DNA of 64,000 bases, from contig OX637391.1 of the NCBI GenBank assembly GCA_951799425.1, positions 16,148,051 through 16,212,050 on the forward strand, in the 5' to 3' direction. Shown one piece after another: positions 11,789 to 23,109 of the stretch. The notes beneath the pieces were generated by a model, which saw nothing but the letters and a program-made list of their open reading frames with translations, had not been told where the DNA came from and did not search any database. This DNA comes from Ilex aquifolium (lineage: Eukaryota > Streptophyta > Magnoliopsida > Aquifoliales > Aquifoliaceae). Both the position numbers and the translations under genes were made by a program. The first letter of the stretch is position 1. Every line of letters starts with the position of its first letter.

Positions 11789-12897
11789 CATATTTTTTCC
11801 AAACTTACTAGTACATGAGATTGTTAGCAGCCCAGCTAACAAAAGAATCATGTCATTTAGACACAATTCAATAGCCTATTTTGTGTTGTGCCTACATTTT
11901 ATTACTTAACTAGTCATTACCCGTGCCTGAAGACACTATGTAACAAACAAAAAATCGCAAGCAAACAATTAACCGTACGTGAAAGCTTTATATAACTGAA
12001 AAATTATCAGTGACAATAAATGAAAAAGACGGAACTAAATGACCAAGCATTTCCATTTTCTACATATTATGAAACAATACATTACTCAATAAAAAAAAAG
12101 AAAAAGACACAAAAATTGGTTGATTCTTGCCCTTTGAATTGAGGAAGTTCCCTTGTTTTTTTTTTTTTTTTTTTCTGGATTCTTGAGAGAACCTATAAGC
12201 AAAGAATTCAATAGCATTGATTATGGCAACATTAATATGTTGGATACAACATTGGTAACAAAGTTAATTATATGCAATTCGATTATCTTATCGCAATTAA
12301 AGTTCATTAAAAGAATCTCAAAGCAAAATGAGATGTAAATTAAATCGTACATATAGGTATTGCTACCATCTGCCCCATTGTCACCCAATGACAATCTCAC
12401 ACGAAGTGGTATTACTATGATAATTGCTATCATGGAAGCAAGATGAAAGCTAAATACGACATTCTATGAATATGAAATTTAAGCACAAATTTAAGAAAAA
12501 AACAACTAACAAAGAAATAAACTTAGATATGAGCTAATGTTCGTGTCCAAGCTACTAATTTCATATCAAACAAAACTACGCCAAGTAAGGATAGAACTAC
12601 TTATGCCATTGAAACAGGGATTTGCCAAAATCCATTCCTTAAAACTTTGAAAAACTCCTATGGGAAGAGGCAACTTGAATTGCCAACTACTGGTGAAACA
12701 TGAGAGGGTTCTTGCTTGTTCATGTTAACCTCTTTGAATTGCTTGCTCGTGTTCATGGTTCCACCATGATCAGAGACCAACTTCTGCCAAAAATAGATGA
12801 ATTTATGATATCCCACCTAAGCAATTGGGACAACAAAGTCATTGACATTCAAGAAAAAACCAAAGAGGTTTGTGTGGAGTAATCAAGTTGTCAACCT

Positions 12898-13213
12898 AAG
12901 CAGAACAAATTCAATCATTTAAAGAATAAACTAAGCAGAACAAATTCAATCATTTAAAGAACTATATAAAAGCAAAACAGAATACCATTCATAGTTTGGT
13001 AAAGGTAGCTGCTAACTGGGTATGAATATACCAAGCACTAACCCATGAATAATCCTACAACTTACCGCATATATCATTATTCGGTCATAAGTTATGCAAT
13101 ATACGTTTAACCCATACTTAAGCTCCAGCTACTTGTTGATAAAGCAATACCTTTGATTCCCACCTGAAAATGAGCAGGCAAAGCAATACCTTTGATTCCC
13201 ACCTGAAAATGAA
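12898..13213. repeat. Two short tandem duplications inside the Helitron
   Basis: At 12898-12962 a unit of about 33 bp containing AAGCAGAACAAATTCAATC is present twice. At 13140-13213 a unit of about 39 bp containing CCTTTGATTCCCACCTG is present twice. A GATACACAACACA unit near 13776 also recurs near 13844. Confidence 0.75.
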
Positions 13214-14159
13214 CACCTGTGTGGAACAGAATGTAAGTATTTTTCTTAGGCATTTTGACGAACACTTCATGTGCATTATGAAGAGATAGGGAAATAGAGA
13301 GTTCACCAGAGTTGTGTTGGGGCTGGGCTGGTAGAGGGGCAGATAGAGAAGCTGTTGGGGCTAGGCTTCTACAATCTGATTGCTCAAATGATCATTTATA
13401 GGCAAAAAATAATTTTTATTGTACCAGCAAAATAATCTTGGGTTCCACGGTGTATGTACAGCAAGTTAATGGAGAGAAACTGAAAAACCAGACCTGGAAG
13501 CAACCCCATGAGCTGGGAGCTGATCGCAGATGGTGTTTGCACAGAAGGGAAACATACAAATGCAAAATTCGTCATGGAAATAAAAAAAAAAACCCCAAAA
13601 ACTACAAACCAAGAATGTAATTCCTCCAAAAAATAAGAAAAATCAAAGAAACAAATAAAACATTAATGTAGTTTAACATTGTCAATCAACACATGTAGAC
13701 AGGTGCAGTGTCAAAAATAGGCACTTGCATAATTGATCTTCCATGAATTCAGATTCCATTACTCCCTTAAGAATGATACACAACACAAATCAAAGCTAAA
13801 CAAACCTTATAAAGAAAAACAAACAAACAAATGTCCCTTAAGAATGATACACAACACAGATCAAAGCTCTCAATCTCCATTGAAGTAGCATTAGCTAGCA
13901 AATTGGGCCTCAATCACAGGCAGTCTCCAGTATTCGAAATTTAATACATAAGAAAAAAATGAAAAAAATACGAAATCATTAGAGAGAATGAGATCCAAAA
14001 CAATCTGCATATAATCGATGAAGCACGGTGTAGTAAAAAAAAAAAATGAAGAACGAACAGGAACAAAGCTCTCTCAGAACTTTCATCGAACATGTGGTGA
14101 GTATGTTTAGTGGAGGAAAGGGTCCCTTTTGGGTTTGATCTTCCCGTGACAGGTAGCAA

Positions 14160-14361
14160 TAATCTAGACAGCCTTTGTTTGCCTTGATTTCCAAATATTG
14201 CTTGGGATGCATTGTGTCCACAAAAGTTGGGTCTAAAGGAAGATTTAGTTCCAAATCCTTAACATACTTAATCATGCCAGGAAATATCACATTAAACCCC
14301 ATTGGAGAATACTGATTCTTCTCATTTGCAGACCAACTATTTGACCCAATGAAGTCAAGGC
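14160..14361 (-). pseudogene. Captured exon of ent-kaurene synthase (diterpene synthase)
   Basis: The minus-strand translation gives GLDFIGSNSW, then SPMGFNVIFPGMIKYVKDL and LNLPLDPTFVD, matching the N-terminal (class II-derived, beta/gamma) part of plant ent-kaurene synthases, the gibberellin-pathway enzymes that cyclise ent-copalyl diphosphate. A normal acceptor (CATCAATAG) precedes GLDF at 14361, and this is where ent-kaurene synthases have an intron. Neither the catalytic DDxxD domain nor the rest of the gene was found. The exon lies inside the Helitron on the element's own strand, so it was probably picked up during transposition. The surrounding 205-residue open frame is longer than the recognisable exon. 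Confidence 0.75.
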
Positions 14362-14791
14362 CTATTGATGAGACGGAAAATGAGAGTTTTCGTTGATTTA
14401 TGATACAGAGACAGACAGAGAGAACATACCTCGTTTTCAGGAAAACACGGGCTTTGAGGACAATCCCTAGACTGCACCATAAAGAAGTGAAATAAAACTC
14501 AGTTGAGTCGAAACAGAAAGAGGGGAGGGGAGGGGATGGTGTTTGCGCAGAAGAAGGGGGAAACTCTACATTGTCACACAAATAGTTAAGCACCAAAATA
14601 AATAATCAAAGAAGAAGAAACATAATAGAAAACTCAGAGCCATGAAACAAATTTAATATGTAAATTCAGACAATAATTCTATCAAACAGAAACCACCTAA
14701 GTATCAATAATCAACAAAAGTCCAGAATAAAAAAGGGGAAACTAAAAAAAAACAACAAAATATAGATGCTTTCTTTGAAGTAAAAAAATAC

Positions 14792-15028
14792 CTGAAACCC
14801 ACTGAATGCCATCAAGCTTGCCCTAATCGAAACAATAAAACCTAGCGTCGAAGGCGGTGAGTCAAAGTCATCGTGGCTGTTGGTGGCATCGTGGTTGTTG
14901 TTGGCGGCTTGGCTGTGATGATGCAGAGAGTGATGAGGGATAAGAATGAGGAAGAAGAGAGGGATTGATAAGAAATAGGGACGTGAGATTAGGGCAGAGA
15001 AGGGGGAAAGATTTGTGATGGATTCCAT
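14792..15028 (-). pseudogene. Captured first-exon-like frame of unknown gene
   Basis: From the ATG at 15028 an open stretch of 79 codons runs to a GTATTT donor-like site at 14791. It starts MESITNLSPFS, has a hydrophobic segment (YFLSIPLFFLILI) that could be a signal or anchor sequence, then a histidine/asparagine-rich part and STLGFIVSIRASLMAFSGF. I do not recognise the family. Its place inside the Helitron suggests another captured exon. Confidence 0.35.
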
Positions 15029-15642
15029 GTGATAGAGGCGTGATAGATTCGGAGAGAAAGAAGCGTGAGAGAGAGGCAGAAGTGAGAGAAAGAGGCGTGA
15101 GAGAGAGACGCGTGAGAGATACGCTTCTTCATGGGCGGGAAAAAAAAATTTAGGACTAATCGTAAACCATTTGATCAACATTTTTGAGATGATCTGAACC
15201 GTCTTTTGTTTCAAAACGATCTGGACCTCTCTTTGTCTTTTGGATTTTGTCTCAAAATGATCTGGACCTCTCTTTGTCTTTTGGATTCAAACTTCGCTGT
15301 ACTTTATTATATAGATATAAGAAAGCACAACTCACAAATCAAAAATCAATTTACAAATAAGAACCAATTTTCACTGCCAGTTCACATAATTCAACACATA
15401 TCCAAGAATCCAAATTCAAAATAAACAAATAAAAATATTTAAAGAAAGAGAGAGAGAGATGGAGGCGGAGTGAAATTACTTGCAGGCCCAGAGACAGAAG
15501 AGTTGGAGAAGGGTGGAGACGACTTGATCGAGGAGGGTTCTAGCACTGACATCTTGAGCAACTGAAACCATGGTTTTCACTGGGTAGTCATTTGATTCTC
15601 AATTCGCTTAAGAAGCATTGGTCTCGGCTTCTTCAAGTCCAG

Positions 15643-16660
15643 CAACTCTAAGTTCGATATTTGAACTGTAGGATCGGTGACACCCAATCAAGCCTTCCAG
15701 CATCATCGTACTATACCATAATTTTTTATTCCTCATACCGAGTTAAAGAATTGTACACTGTATGAGGTTTGCCATCTTGATGGAGTGTTCTGAATCTCTC
15801 TAGCAGTACCATCTTGACTGACTGCACTCGCACTGAAGTCTTTTTCAGGATCCAGGATCGGATCTACAGTGACGAAACCAGAAATTTTCCCAATGGGGTC
15901 ATCCAATTTTTTTTCGTTGAATTGCACCAGAGCAATCTCCATTGAATGCAATCATCCATAAAAAAAATATGTGTTTTCAACTCGAGTTCAATGTTTTCCA
16001 ATTTCAAAAACAAAAAGTCTGAATTTGTAAAATTCAAAACCCTAATTCTAGTGACTTTAGCTCAAATTTATCAACAAATATGAATCAAATCTTACTTGAG
16101 GGCAGCCACATACTAAACAGAGAGATGCAATATTTTAATTTGACCCCTGAAACACCAATGTTCACTGTTCACATTCAATTAACTATCAGTACTAATATCT
16201 ATACCAGAATTTTAAGGTGTTCATTATATACAAAAGAAAAAAAAAATCTAAGTTAAGGATTTTCGACTCACCACAATAAACACTTTGGAATCACCTTGAA
16301 TAAGTATCTACTGAATTTCATACATCGGATGTTCAGCTCAACCGCCAAATTGTAGAACATAGGCATGAACATGTTGACGGGTTTGACGATGTCACGTGAG
16401 TAATTATGACTCAAATCGAATATTTTAAAGGTAACGTCTTGATTAGGTTACTATGCTTAGGCACTCTTAACCACCCTTTCAACCATAAAAAAAAACATCT
16501 GTACACACTTATTTAACAACTATTTTGTTTTTCTCAGTAACACCCAATTTTCATATAGCAAACACGCATACATAAACACACACAAATAGCACTCGCTTAT
16601 TCACTCACACTCAAGCTTATGATACCCTACAAACACACAAAATCACCACATCACTCAAAC
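15643..16660. other. Duplicated flank, no supported gene
   Basis: Part of this stretch (15880-16660) matches 60640-61340, including AGGGTCATCCAATT and ACTCACACTC. The small minus-strand frame at 15733-15951 has no recognisable domain, and the matching region in copy 2 is disrupted by a C run, so I do not call it a gene. Confidence 0.45.
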
Positions 16661-16672
16661 ATTTTATTTTGA

Positions 16673-16819
16673 CCAATGTTATTGGGATATAATTTGGAGA
16701 ATTAACGATTGTGACTATTTGATTGTCAATAACATTGAATATATTCCACTATCAATCCAATAGTCACACTGCATTGAGTCCCCAAATTAGTCCTTAAATT
16801 ATGTCCCAATAATATTAGT
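16673..16819. mobile_element. Short TIR MITE
   Basis: The left arm ATTGGGATATAATTT is mirrored by ATTGGGACATAATTT on the other strand at the right end, and the internal GTGACTATT is also inverted. TTATTTTG occurs on both sides (about 16664 and 16823), a possible 8-bp hAT duplication, though its spacing from the right arm is not exact. Confidence 0.6.
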
Positions 16820-16856
16820 GTTATTATTTTGCACACATTCTGAAACGAGAGAAGAG

Positions 16857-17230
16857 TGTTGGGTATTTTGTCGAAAGATAAACAAAACATCAAATTTGGA
16901 GTAGTTGAGTTACTACGGTAAACTCATACACTCATAGATAAAAAAAATGCTCTCTTTATTTATAGCTCAAAATACTTCAAGTCTTGCCCTTGGAATGGAA
17001 TACTGAAAACAAACATCACAAACTTAACTTATATTCATAAGGAAAAGTTCTCCGTCCAAATTTATTGCAAGATTGCACGCAATGTGTGAACACATTAGTG
17101 ACATAATATTAGAATGACTAGTTGGCAATGGTTTATCAATATTCAAATATTTGACAATGGACTTTTGGGTATGTAATTGTAGGCAGCACATTTGCAATGT
17201 GCAAAATGCATTACCTTCCATCATCCAATA
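16857..17230 (-). repeat. 3' LTR of the copia element
   Basis: On the minus strand it starts TATTGGATGATGG and ends CCCAACA. The expected TGTTGG...CCAACA terminal symmetry is broken by one base. The purine tract AAGGGGGAG (17231-17239 on the plus strand as complement) directly precedes it, defining the U3 boundary. Confidence 0.7.
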
Positions 17231-17335
17231 CTCCCCCTTAATGCATTTTGAGAGTTACTCCGATCAAATTAAGAAGATACACGAATCTTTCTTTGGTCAA
17301 CCCGTCAGCCCATTGTTCTTCAGACTGGTAATACT

Positions 17336-19105
17336 TCAACTGTGTTTCTCAATTCTCCACTGCTTCTCGGATGAAATGGTACTTGATCGCAATGTGTTTG
17401 GTTCTGCCATGACTGACTGGATTCTTTGATATAACAATAGTAGATTTGTTATCACTATAAATTTTCGTACCCATTTCTTGCTTTTTTGACCAATGTCTTC
17501 TAAAATTCTTCGCGGCCATATTACTTGTGATGTTGATTTTGCTGCTACCACATACTCTGCTTCTGCAGATTGAGCAACTGATTGTTGCTTTTTGGAAGAC
17601 CATGAAAATATACCTGATCCCAGAGTAAATACATAACCTAACGTACACTTTCGGTCGTCTGTTGATCCAGCCCAATCACTATCAATGTATCCGATTAGCT
17701 TTAGGTCTTCAATCGCCTTATAAAAAATTTCAAACTCAAGCATTCCTTGCAAAAATCGCAGGACCCTCTTTGCGGCTCCGAAGTGAATTTGATCTCGACT
17801 CTGCATGAATCTAGATAAAAGACTTGTAGAAAACATTATATCTCGCCTTGTTGCTTTGAGATATAAGAGACTTCTGATCAAGCTCCTATACGTCGAAGGA
17901 TTGATCTTCGTTGTTCCATCTTCCTTTATCAATTTTTCATTAGCTTGTAAAGGAGTGGTCACGAATTTGCATCCGAACATTCTGAATCTTTTGAGTAAAT
18001 TCTCAGCATATTTTCTTTTAGAAATAAAAATTCCTTCGTCTCCTTGAAGTATCTCCATCTCGAGAAAATAATACATTAAGCTCATATCATTCATTTCATA
18101 AGTCTTCATCAACTCAGTTCTAAATTCTTGAATCATCTCTTTATTGCTTCCAGTGAACACCACATCATCAACATATAAAGAGACAATCAAAATATTCGAT
18201 ACCTCCTGTCTTGACATATAAAGTTCGTTCACTTTCACTTTTGTGAAACTCATGTTAATTGTAGTAGTCATCAATCTGGTTGTACCATGCTCGAGGAGTA
18301 TTTTGAGTCTTCATTTCCTTCTCCTGAAATTGTAGGAGTATTTTGCTACTGCTGCTCTTCCTCGATATCAAGGAAATTTCCTGCACTTTCCATTTTTCCC
18401 AATTCCAACATGTTTTTTCATTGAAAATTACATCTCGACTGATGAACAATTTTTTAGTTTCAGTGTTATACAGTTTATATGCTTTTGACTTATCAGAAGA
18501 ACCAAGAAAAATACATCTTTCACTTTTCTTTTCAAGTTTGTGTCTCTTTTGGTCAGGAACATGATCATAACAAATGTTTCCAAAAATTCTTAAATGACTC
18601 ACCAATGGTGTAAATCTGCTCCAATTTTCAAATGGAGTTTTGTTTATGACTGCTTTGGTTGGACATCTATTAAGGAAGTGTACGGCACTGTGAACAACTT
18701 CTGCCCAAAAACTTAGAGGCATGTTTTTCTCAAGAAGCATCGATCTCGTCATTTCGATAATTGTCATGTTCTTTCTTTCTGCCACGCCATTTTGCTGTGA
18801 GCTATATTCAGATGTCAATTGCTTTCATATGCTTTCATCTTTGCAGAATTCCTCAAATTTCATGAGAGGTATATTCTCCACCTCGGTCGCTTCTGATAGC
18901 TTTGATATTGCAACACCTTGCTTTTCAACAAATGCTTTGAAGTTCTTGAACACTGAAAAAAGTTTCTGATTTTTTCTTCAGAAAATACACCCAGGTCATT
19001 CTTGAATAATCATCAATAAATATGATAAAATACCTATTCTGACTGAGTGAAGGAGTTTGCATGCGCCCACATAAGTCAATGTTCCAAGGGTGATTTTGCT
19101 CTGTA
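17336..19105 (-). pseudogene. copia pol remnant: integrase, reverse transcriptase, RNase H
   Basis: From high to low coordinate: an integrase core piece (FIIFIDDYSRMTWVYFLKKK), then TSEYSSQQNGVAERKN and the rest of the core, then a direct jump to RT palm sequence (PRAWYNQIDDYY), YVDD in SLYVDDVVFTGS, and an RNase H domain with SDWAG and EAEYVVAA. The first ~150-200 residues of RT that normally precede PRAWY are absent, so an internal deletion fused integrase to mid-RT. Frameshifts separate the three main open stretches. The enzyme cannot be functional. Confidence 0.85.
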
Positions 19106-19112
19106 TGACTTA

Positions 19113-19402
19113 AAAAAAAAAAACGTTCTACTGCAACGATTTTTTGCAGCAACTAAGAAACATTGTTGCCAAAAAAAGACTTTCTACGACCAACATTACA
19201 TTTCATCACCAAAAAAGTATAAAAAGATATTTAGTGACAATAATTTATACTTGTTGCCGAATGCGGTTGCAAAAAGATTCCCGCCATTAGCCATATTTTT
19301 TGGCGACGAACTTAGTCGTTGCGAATCAAATAATATTTCATTTAATGACTGATTTAAGAGAGATGCTATTCGACGACAATATTAATTCTTTGCCAAAAAA
19401 TA
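19113..19402. mobile_element. CACTA-like interior fragment
   Basis: Repeated palindromic motifs such as TTGGCGACGAACTTAGTCGTTGCG and TTGTTGCC, spaced between A/T runs, resemble the sub-terminal repeats of plant CACTA elements. Compare 30873-31242. No CACTA terminus remains. It joins the truncated copia pol on one side and the truncated NBS gene on the other, starting at AACTGAGCC. Confidence 0.5.
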
Positions 19403-19876
19403 ACTGAGCCTTAGGATAGGCAAGATATTCTCTTTAATATCCAGTAAATCCCAAATATCACTTTCTTTCACATATAAACCCTTCACTTATGTTGCTTTTA
19501 GACCACATCATGCTTCCAAGAGCTTTTACTGCAAGGGGCACCCCACCACAATTTTTCACTATTGCCTTGCTGATTGTTTCCAACTCTAAGTTTTCGTCCC
19601 TCCCATTCTGAAATGCACGTTGCTTGAATAAGGTCCAAGAATCATCGTCCGACAGATATCCCAAGTGATATATTGGAAGCGTAGCCATCATGAGAGCAAC
19701 TTTATCAATCCTGGTGGTTACTATAAGCATACTTCCTTTTGATCCACACCTCAATACATCTTCTAGTCTATCCCACTTCTCATTTTCTTCATTCCACACA
19801 TCATCCAACACAACTAAAAATCTCCTGCCCCTCAATCTTTCTTGGAGGCGTCGCTGTAGCAGATCCCATTATGAGA
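19403..19876 (-). pseudogene. NB-ARC fragment of a dismembered NBS-LRR gene (kinase-2 to GLPL)
   Basis: The minus strand encodes RRFLVVLDDVWNE (kinase 2), GSKGSMLIVTTR (RNBS-B), HLGYLSDDDSWTLFKQRAF (RNBS-C) and CGGVPLAVKALGS (GLPL). A frameshift follows SNISE, where the intact paralogue continues SEWLSVKE, and the homology ends abruptly at 19403. The upstream limit is a stop near 19880. P-loop and N-terminal pieces of what is probably the same gene are at 24918-25077 and 25606-25798. The closest relative in the window is the gene at 61749-64000. Confidence 0.85.
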
Positions 19877-19994
19877 TATTGCACCCAACACCTTGCAAAT
19901 AAAAAATTTCACAGCTTAGACTGAATATAATAACAAAACAATAACTTGTAAAAATAAGAATGCTATATAGCAGTAAGTGAATAATAGCTAAAGC

Positions 19995-21771
19995 CAAGGG
20001 CAGAGCCAGAAAAACATTTTATTGTGGACACATTAACAAGTTTTAATTTTTTTTAGCAATGCTATAGAGACTTAGTTTGGGGACTTAGGTGGTGTTTGAT
20101 AAAACTGAAAGCTGAAGTCCAAAGTCTGAAAGCTGAAAACTGAATGCTGAATTTGTGGACTGTTTGGTATCCACTGAAATTTAAGTACTGAATTTAACTA
20201 AACTGTTTGATAACTACATAGAGCTGACGTTTGAAAATAAATTAATTTTCAGTTTTACCCTTCCACTTTTTAATTTGAAAATATTTATAAAATATGTCAT
20301 AACATAAAACATAATCACTAATATTATATTGTAGTCTACATTTAACAAAAATTTGATCAAAATAAATAACACAATAAGTGAATAATAACATTTGATAAAA
20401 AAAAATAAAAAAAAACAATAACTAATCAAAAATCAAAAATCAAATAATATTGAAAAAATACAATAAATTAGATTTCATTAATAATATGTGTGTGCGCCGT
20501 GAATGTATGTGTGTGTGTGTGTAACTATGTGTGTGTGCAATACATATGTCTGCGTGTAATTCTCTGTGTGTGTGTGTTTGTGTGTGTAATTATAATTATG
20601 TATGTATATTTTTGTTGTAGAAGACAAGGGAAAGAAAAAAAAAATAGAGATCGACAAGTAGAATAGAAATGTTAGGAGTTTTGGAGAGAAGACTAATTAT
20701 AGTTTTGATAGGATTGTAAAATATTTCGGGGTATAATTGTCATATTGTAAATATTATTAAAGATGATTTTGCTGAGCGCTTTCAGCTTTCAGAATTAAGT
20801 AAGGGATCTCCTACTTAATATTGTAGCCTATTTTTAAGGAGCACTTAACATATTAAGAGAGTTTAAATTTTGATTATCAAACGAGCTTAATTAATAAGTG
20901 CTAAATACATTCATTTTAAGTGCTGAATTTAGGTTAACAAACACACCCTTAATCAGGGACTTAATTCAATGCAATCATTGGATTAATTGTAAGTTCCAAT
21001 ATTAGATAGAGCCCAGTTTTAATCCAAGGGTTACATTGAGTTAGGTCCAAATAACGTTTTTCATTTTTTTTCAAATTGACCACAGAATTTTCATAAATTC
21101 ATATTTACTATAATTAAATGTAAAAGTTCAGTAAACATAAAAGGTAAAAACTGATTTACACTGTATGAACAAAAAAAAAATAATAATAAAAATTAATTAA
21201 AACTTCGTATGAGACTAATTATTGTCATTTACGATTAAATCTAAATAGTTTTTATCATTTATAAGCGTCATCAAGCAATGATATCAATAAATACTTTTTT
21301 TCTATATATATACAAAATAGTGATAATAAACTTCCATTTATTACCGTGTAATTTATTACATAATGACACTCATTTATATACAAAAAAAAAATAATCTTAT
21401 AATTTAGAAAAACAACATCGATATGTCTAAAACTTATTCGGTCATATTCGAAACGAGTCTAAAAGTTTAAGAATAATACTAGTTGCACCTAATTCGGGAT
21501 TTAATTGGTAAAGACCAATGACTTGTAGCCATTGGACGGATAGTGAACATTATTAAATATAGGGACTCATTATTAGGTTTATAGGTTCTAATAATATTGC
21601 TCGAAAATTAATAATTATTTAAGTAAGGGGTCTATTTTGATCGATATCACAATAACACTATAATAAAGTGGACATAATTAAATTTGTCTAAATTTTATTT
21701 AAAAAATATATATCTTGTCGAGAAAAAAAGAATTGAAGGACAGCACTAGGCCAAGGCTGGCTCCGCCCCTG
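19995..21771. mobile_element. hAT-type element with nested insertions, 1777 bp
   Basis: Ends CAAGGGCAGAGCCAG and, reverse-complemented, CAGGGGCGGAGCCAGCC, with the perfect 8-bp duplication GCTAAAGC on both sides (19987-19994, 21772-21779). The termini are those of the MITE at 9481-10085. It lies inside the broken NBS-LRR gene between the P-loop and kinase-2 pieces. Its own interior is interrupted by a Harbinger MITE and by further MITE-like AT-rich sequence (about 21470-21610). No transposase frame was seen. Confidence 0.9.
20088..20948. mobile_element. Tourist/PIF-Harbinger MITE, 861 bp, nested
   Basis: Left end GGTGGTGTTTGATAAAACTG, right end (reverse-complemented) GGGTGTGTTTGTTAACCTAA, with TTA duplicated on both sides (20085-20087, 20949-20951), the 3-bp signature of PIF/Harbinger elements. 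GT-rich microsatellite sequence lies at 20490-20585. Removing it restores the continuous host phrase GGGGACTTAATCAGGGACTT. Confidence 0.85.
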
Positions 21772-21779
21772 GCTAAAGC

Positions 21780-22242
21780 AAAACAAATTAGCTTTAACAG
21801 AATAGCAAGTGTACTGGAAAGCATACAAGTTAGACAAGATGTAAAACTTGAGAAAAGAGAATATGTATATATAAGTAAAAAGAAAGAGTTGACTTGCGAA
21901 TCTCAAGAGGAAAGTGATCATTGTTCAAAAACAACTAGACCTCTCCACGTTGAAGTACTGACGTACACTAATTATTCCAAGATTCAACTCAGACATTCGC
22001 AATAGCACATTCTCAATGATCATATCCACTGGAAAGTAATAGTGAATCGAGTTGTCCAAGATAATATAATTCAAGATAATAGATATTAGAAAATTCATGA
22101 AAATGTCAAGAGCTATCAAAGTTGGTGAAAGAGACATAATATCTCTTATAGCAAAATGAAAAGGAATAGTAAGTTTTGTGTAGGACAAGAGACAAGCTAA
22201 AGCTGATTTTTCATAAGGATGGTTCTCAACTACTGCTCAAGA
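21780..22242. other. Unassigned interior of the broken NBS-LRR locus
   Basis: Lies between two TE insertions within the dismembered resistance gene. No NB-ARC motif was found in it, so it may be intron sequence. Confidence 0.35.
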
Positions 22243-22940
22243 TTAGGGCTGTCAAAATTCGACGCGATACGATTAATCGATACGAATTAAACGGGTTTGG
22301 GTGAGATCTTAACGGATTTGGGTGATAAACGGGTTGACACACCAAACACGTTTAATAAACGGATCGTGTTCGGGTGAAACCTGTCAAACCGTTTATCACA
22401 CGTTTACCCGTTTAAATAAAATTAATCTAATAATAAATTAATAATTATTTTAAAAAATTAGCAAGAAAAAAAAGTAAAGAAATCAATACAAAAAAAAAAA
22501 TTAAAGTAATAGTTCAAAGACAAAGGAGGGGAGATGAGAAGCACTTCAAAGACAAAGGCAAACCAATGCCTTTTGTTTTTGTCCCACATTGGAAACTGAG
22601 GGGAGATGGAGAGGGTTGAGTTGCCTATAAAAGACAATGACCTCTTTCATTTTTTTTTTTAAGCCTTCAAGTCTAATTTTTATGAGATTTGACTAAAAAT
22701 TCCTCTTTTTTGAGGTAATTACAATTGGCAATAAAAAAAATAGAGTAATAAAATTTGTTGATATAATTTTTTTAAAATTAAACGAGTCGTGTCGTGTTAC
22801 ATGTTTATTAAACGGGTTGTGTTTGTGTTGAGATTTTTCACCCGTTTATTAAACGTGTTGTGTACGGGTTTACATATTTTTCACCCGTCACCCGTTTAAC
22901 CCGACACGTAACCATTTAATCCGACACGTTTGACACCCGT
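22243..22940. mobile_element. hAT-like MITE with GTGTCAAACG/TTTGACACCC ends
   Basis: The left end is TTAGGGCTGTCAAAATTCG and the right end ACGTTTGACACCCGT. Both subterminal regions are rich in repeated ACGGGTT/AACCCGT and CGTTTATTAAACG motifs. The flanks GCTCAAGA and ACTCAAGA form a 7/8 target duplication. A truncated relative lies at 25078-25330. Confidence 0.7.
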
Positions 22941-23109
22941 ACTCAAGACCCTGTATATGCGCAATAGGTGAATCAAGTTGAAAATCTCAGTCATCAAATC
23001 ATTTACCACTGTAACGTTATAGTCTTGAAAGCCCATAAAATATCTTCAAATTTGTACGTTAGGTTACTCATTTGAACTGTCAACAGTCAATGCTCATGGA
23101 ACCAATATT

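Larger units (their letters stand above)
11910..15315 (-). mobile_element. Non-autonomous Helitron with captured gene sequence, 3406 bp
   Basis: Read on the minus strand, the element begins TCTATATAATAAAGTAC at 15315 and ends GGGTAATGACTAG at 11910. It sits between A and T of the host, and a short stem-loop (GTGTC-TTCA-GGCAC) lies 13 bases before the CTAG end. These are the hallmarks of plant Helitrons. The empty site is preserved in repeat B1 near 3255. No Rep/helicase is encoded. It carries an ent-kaurene synthase exon, a second captured exon-like frame, and small tandem duplications (12898-12962, 13140-13213, and 15215-15290 near the 5' end). Confidence 0.88.
11789..15642. repeat. Dispersed repeat B2, split by a Helitron
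   Basis: 11789-11909 and 15316-15642 together match the uninterrupted copy at 3130-4092. The two halves join as CTTAA + TATAAGAAAGCAC, matching CTTAATATTAGAAAAGCAC in the other copy. Confidence 0.75.
5314..16660. repeat. Segmental duplication, copy 1
   Basis: This block is collinear, in the same orientation, with 54990-61340. Similarity starts around AATAAAGAATGTACCAGCA and includes the UBL gene, the S6K-like and APO-like debris and the stretch ending in CACTCACACTC. This copy additionally contains the hAT MITE at 9481 and about 5 kb (roughly 10.65-15.88 kb, including the Helitron) absent from copy 2. Copy 2 has its own local re-duplication. Both blocks then continue into NBS-LRR sequence. 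Confidence 0.8.
16857..19110 (-). mobile_element. Truncated Ty1/copia retrotransposon
   Basis: One LTR (16857-17230) is followed by a polypurine tract and pol sequence in reverse. The 5' LTR, gag and protease are missing; the element stops within the integrase, where CACTA-like sequence begins. It lies between the duplicated flank and the NBS fragment at 19403, so its insertion and later deletion probably removed the 3' part of that resistance gene. Confidence 0.8.

Noticed and set aside
13979..14596. 205-codon frame as a complete gene
   Set aside because: Only the central part (14160-14361) is kaurene-synthase-like; the rest crosses an intron-like boundary and low-complexity sequence.
20490..20600. 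CRISPR-like or regulatory repeat
   Set aside because: It is an ordinary GTGTGT microsatellite in a MITE; no spacer structure, and this is plant nuclear DNA.
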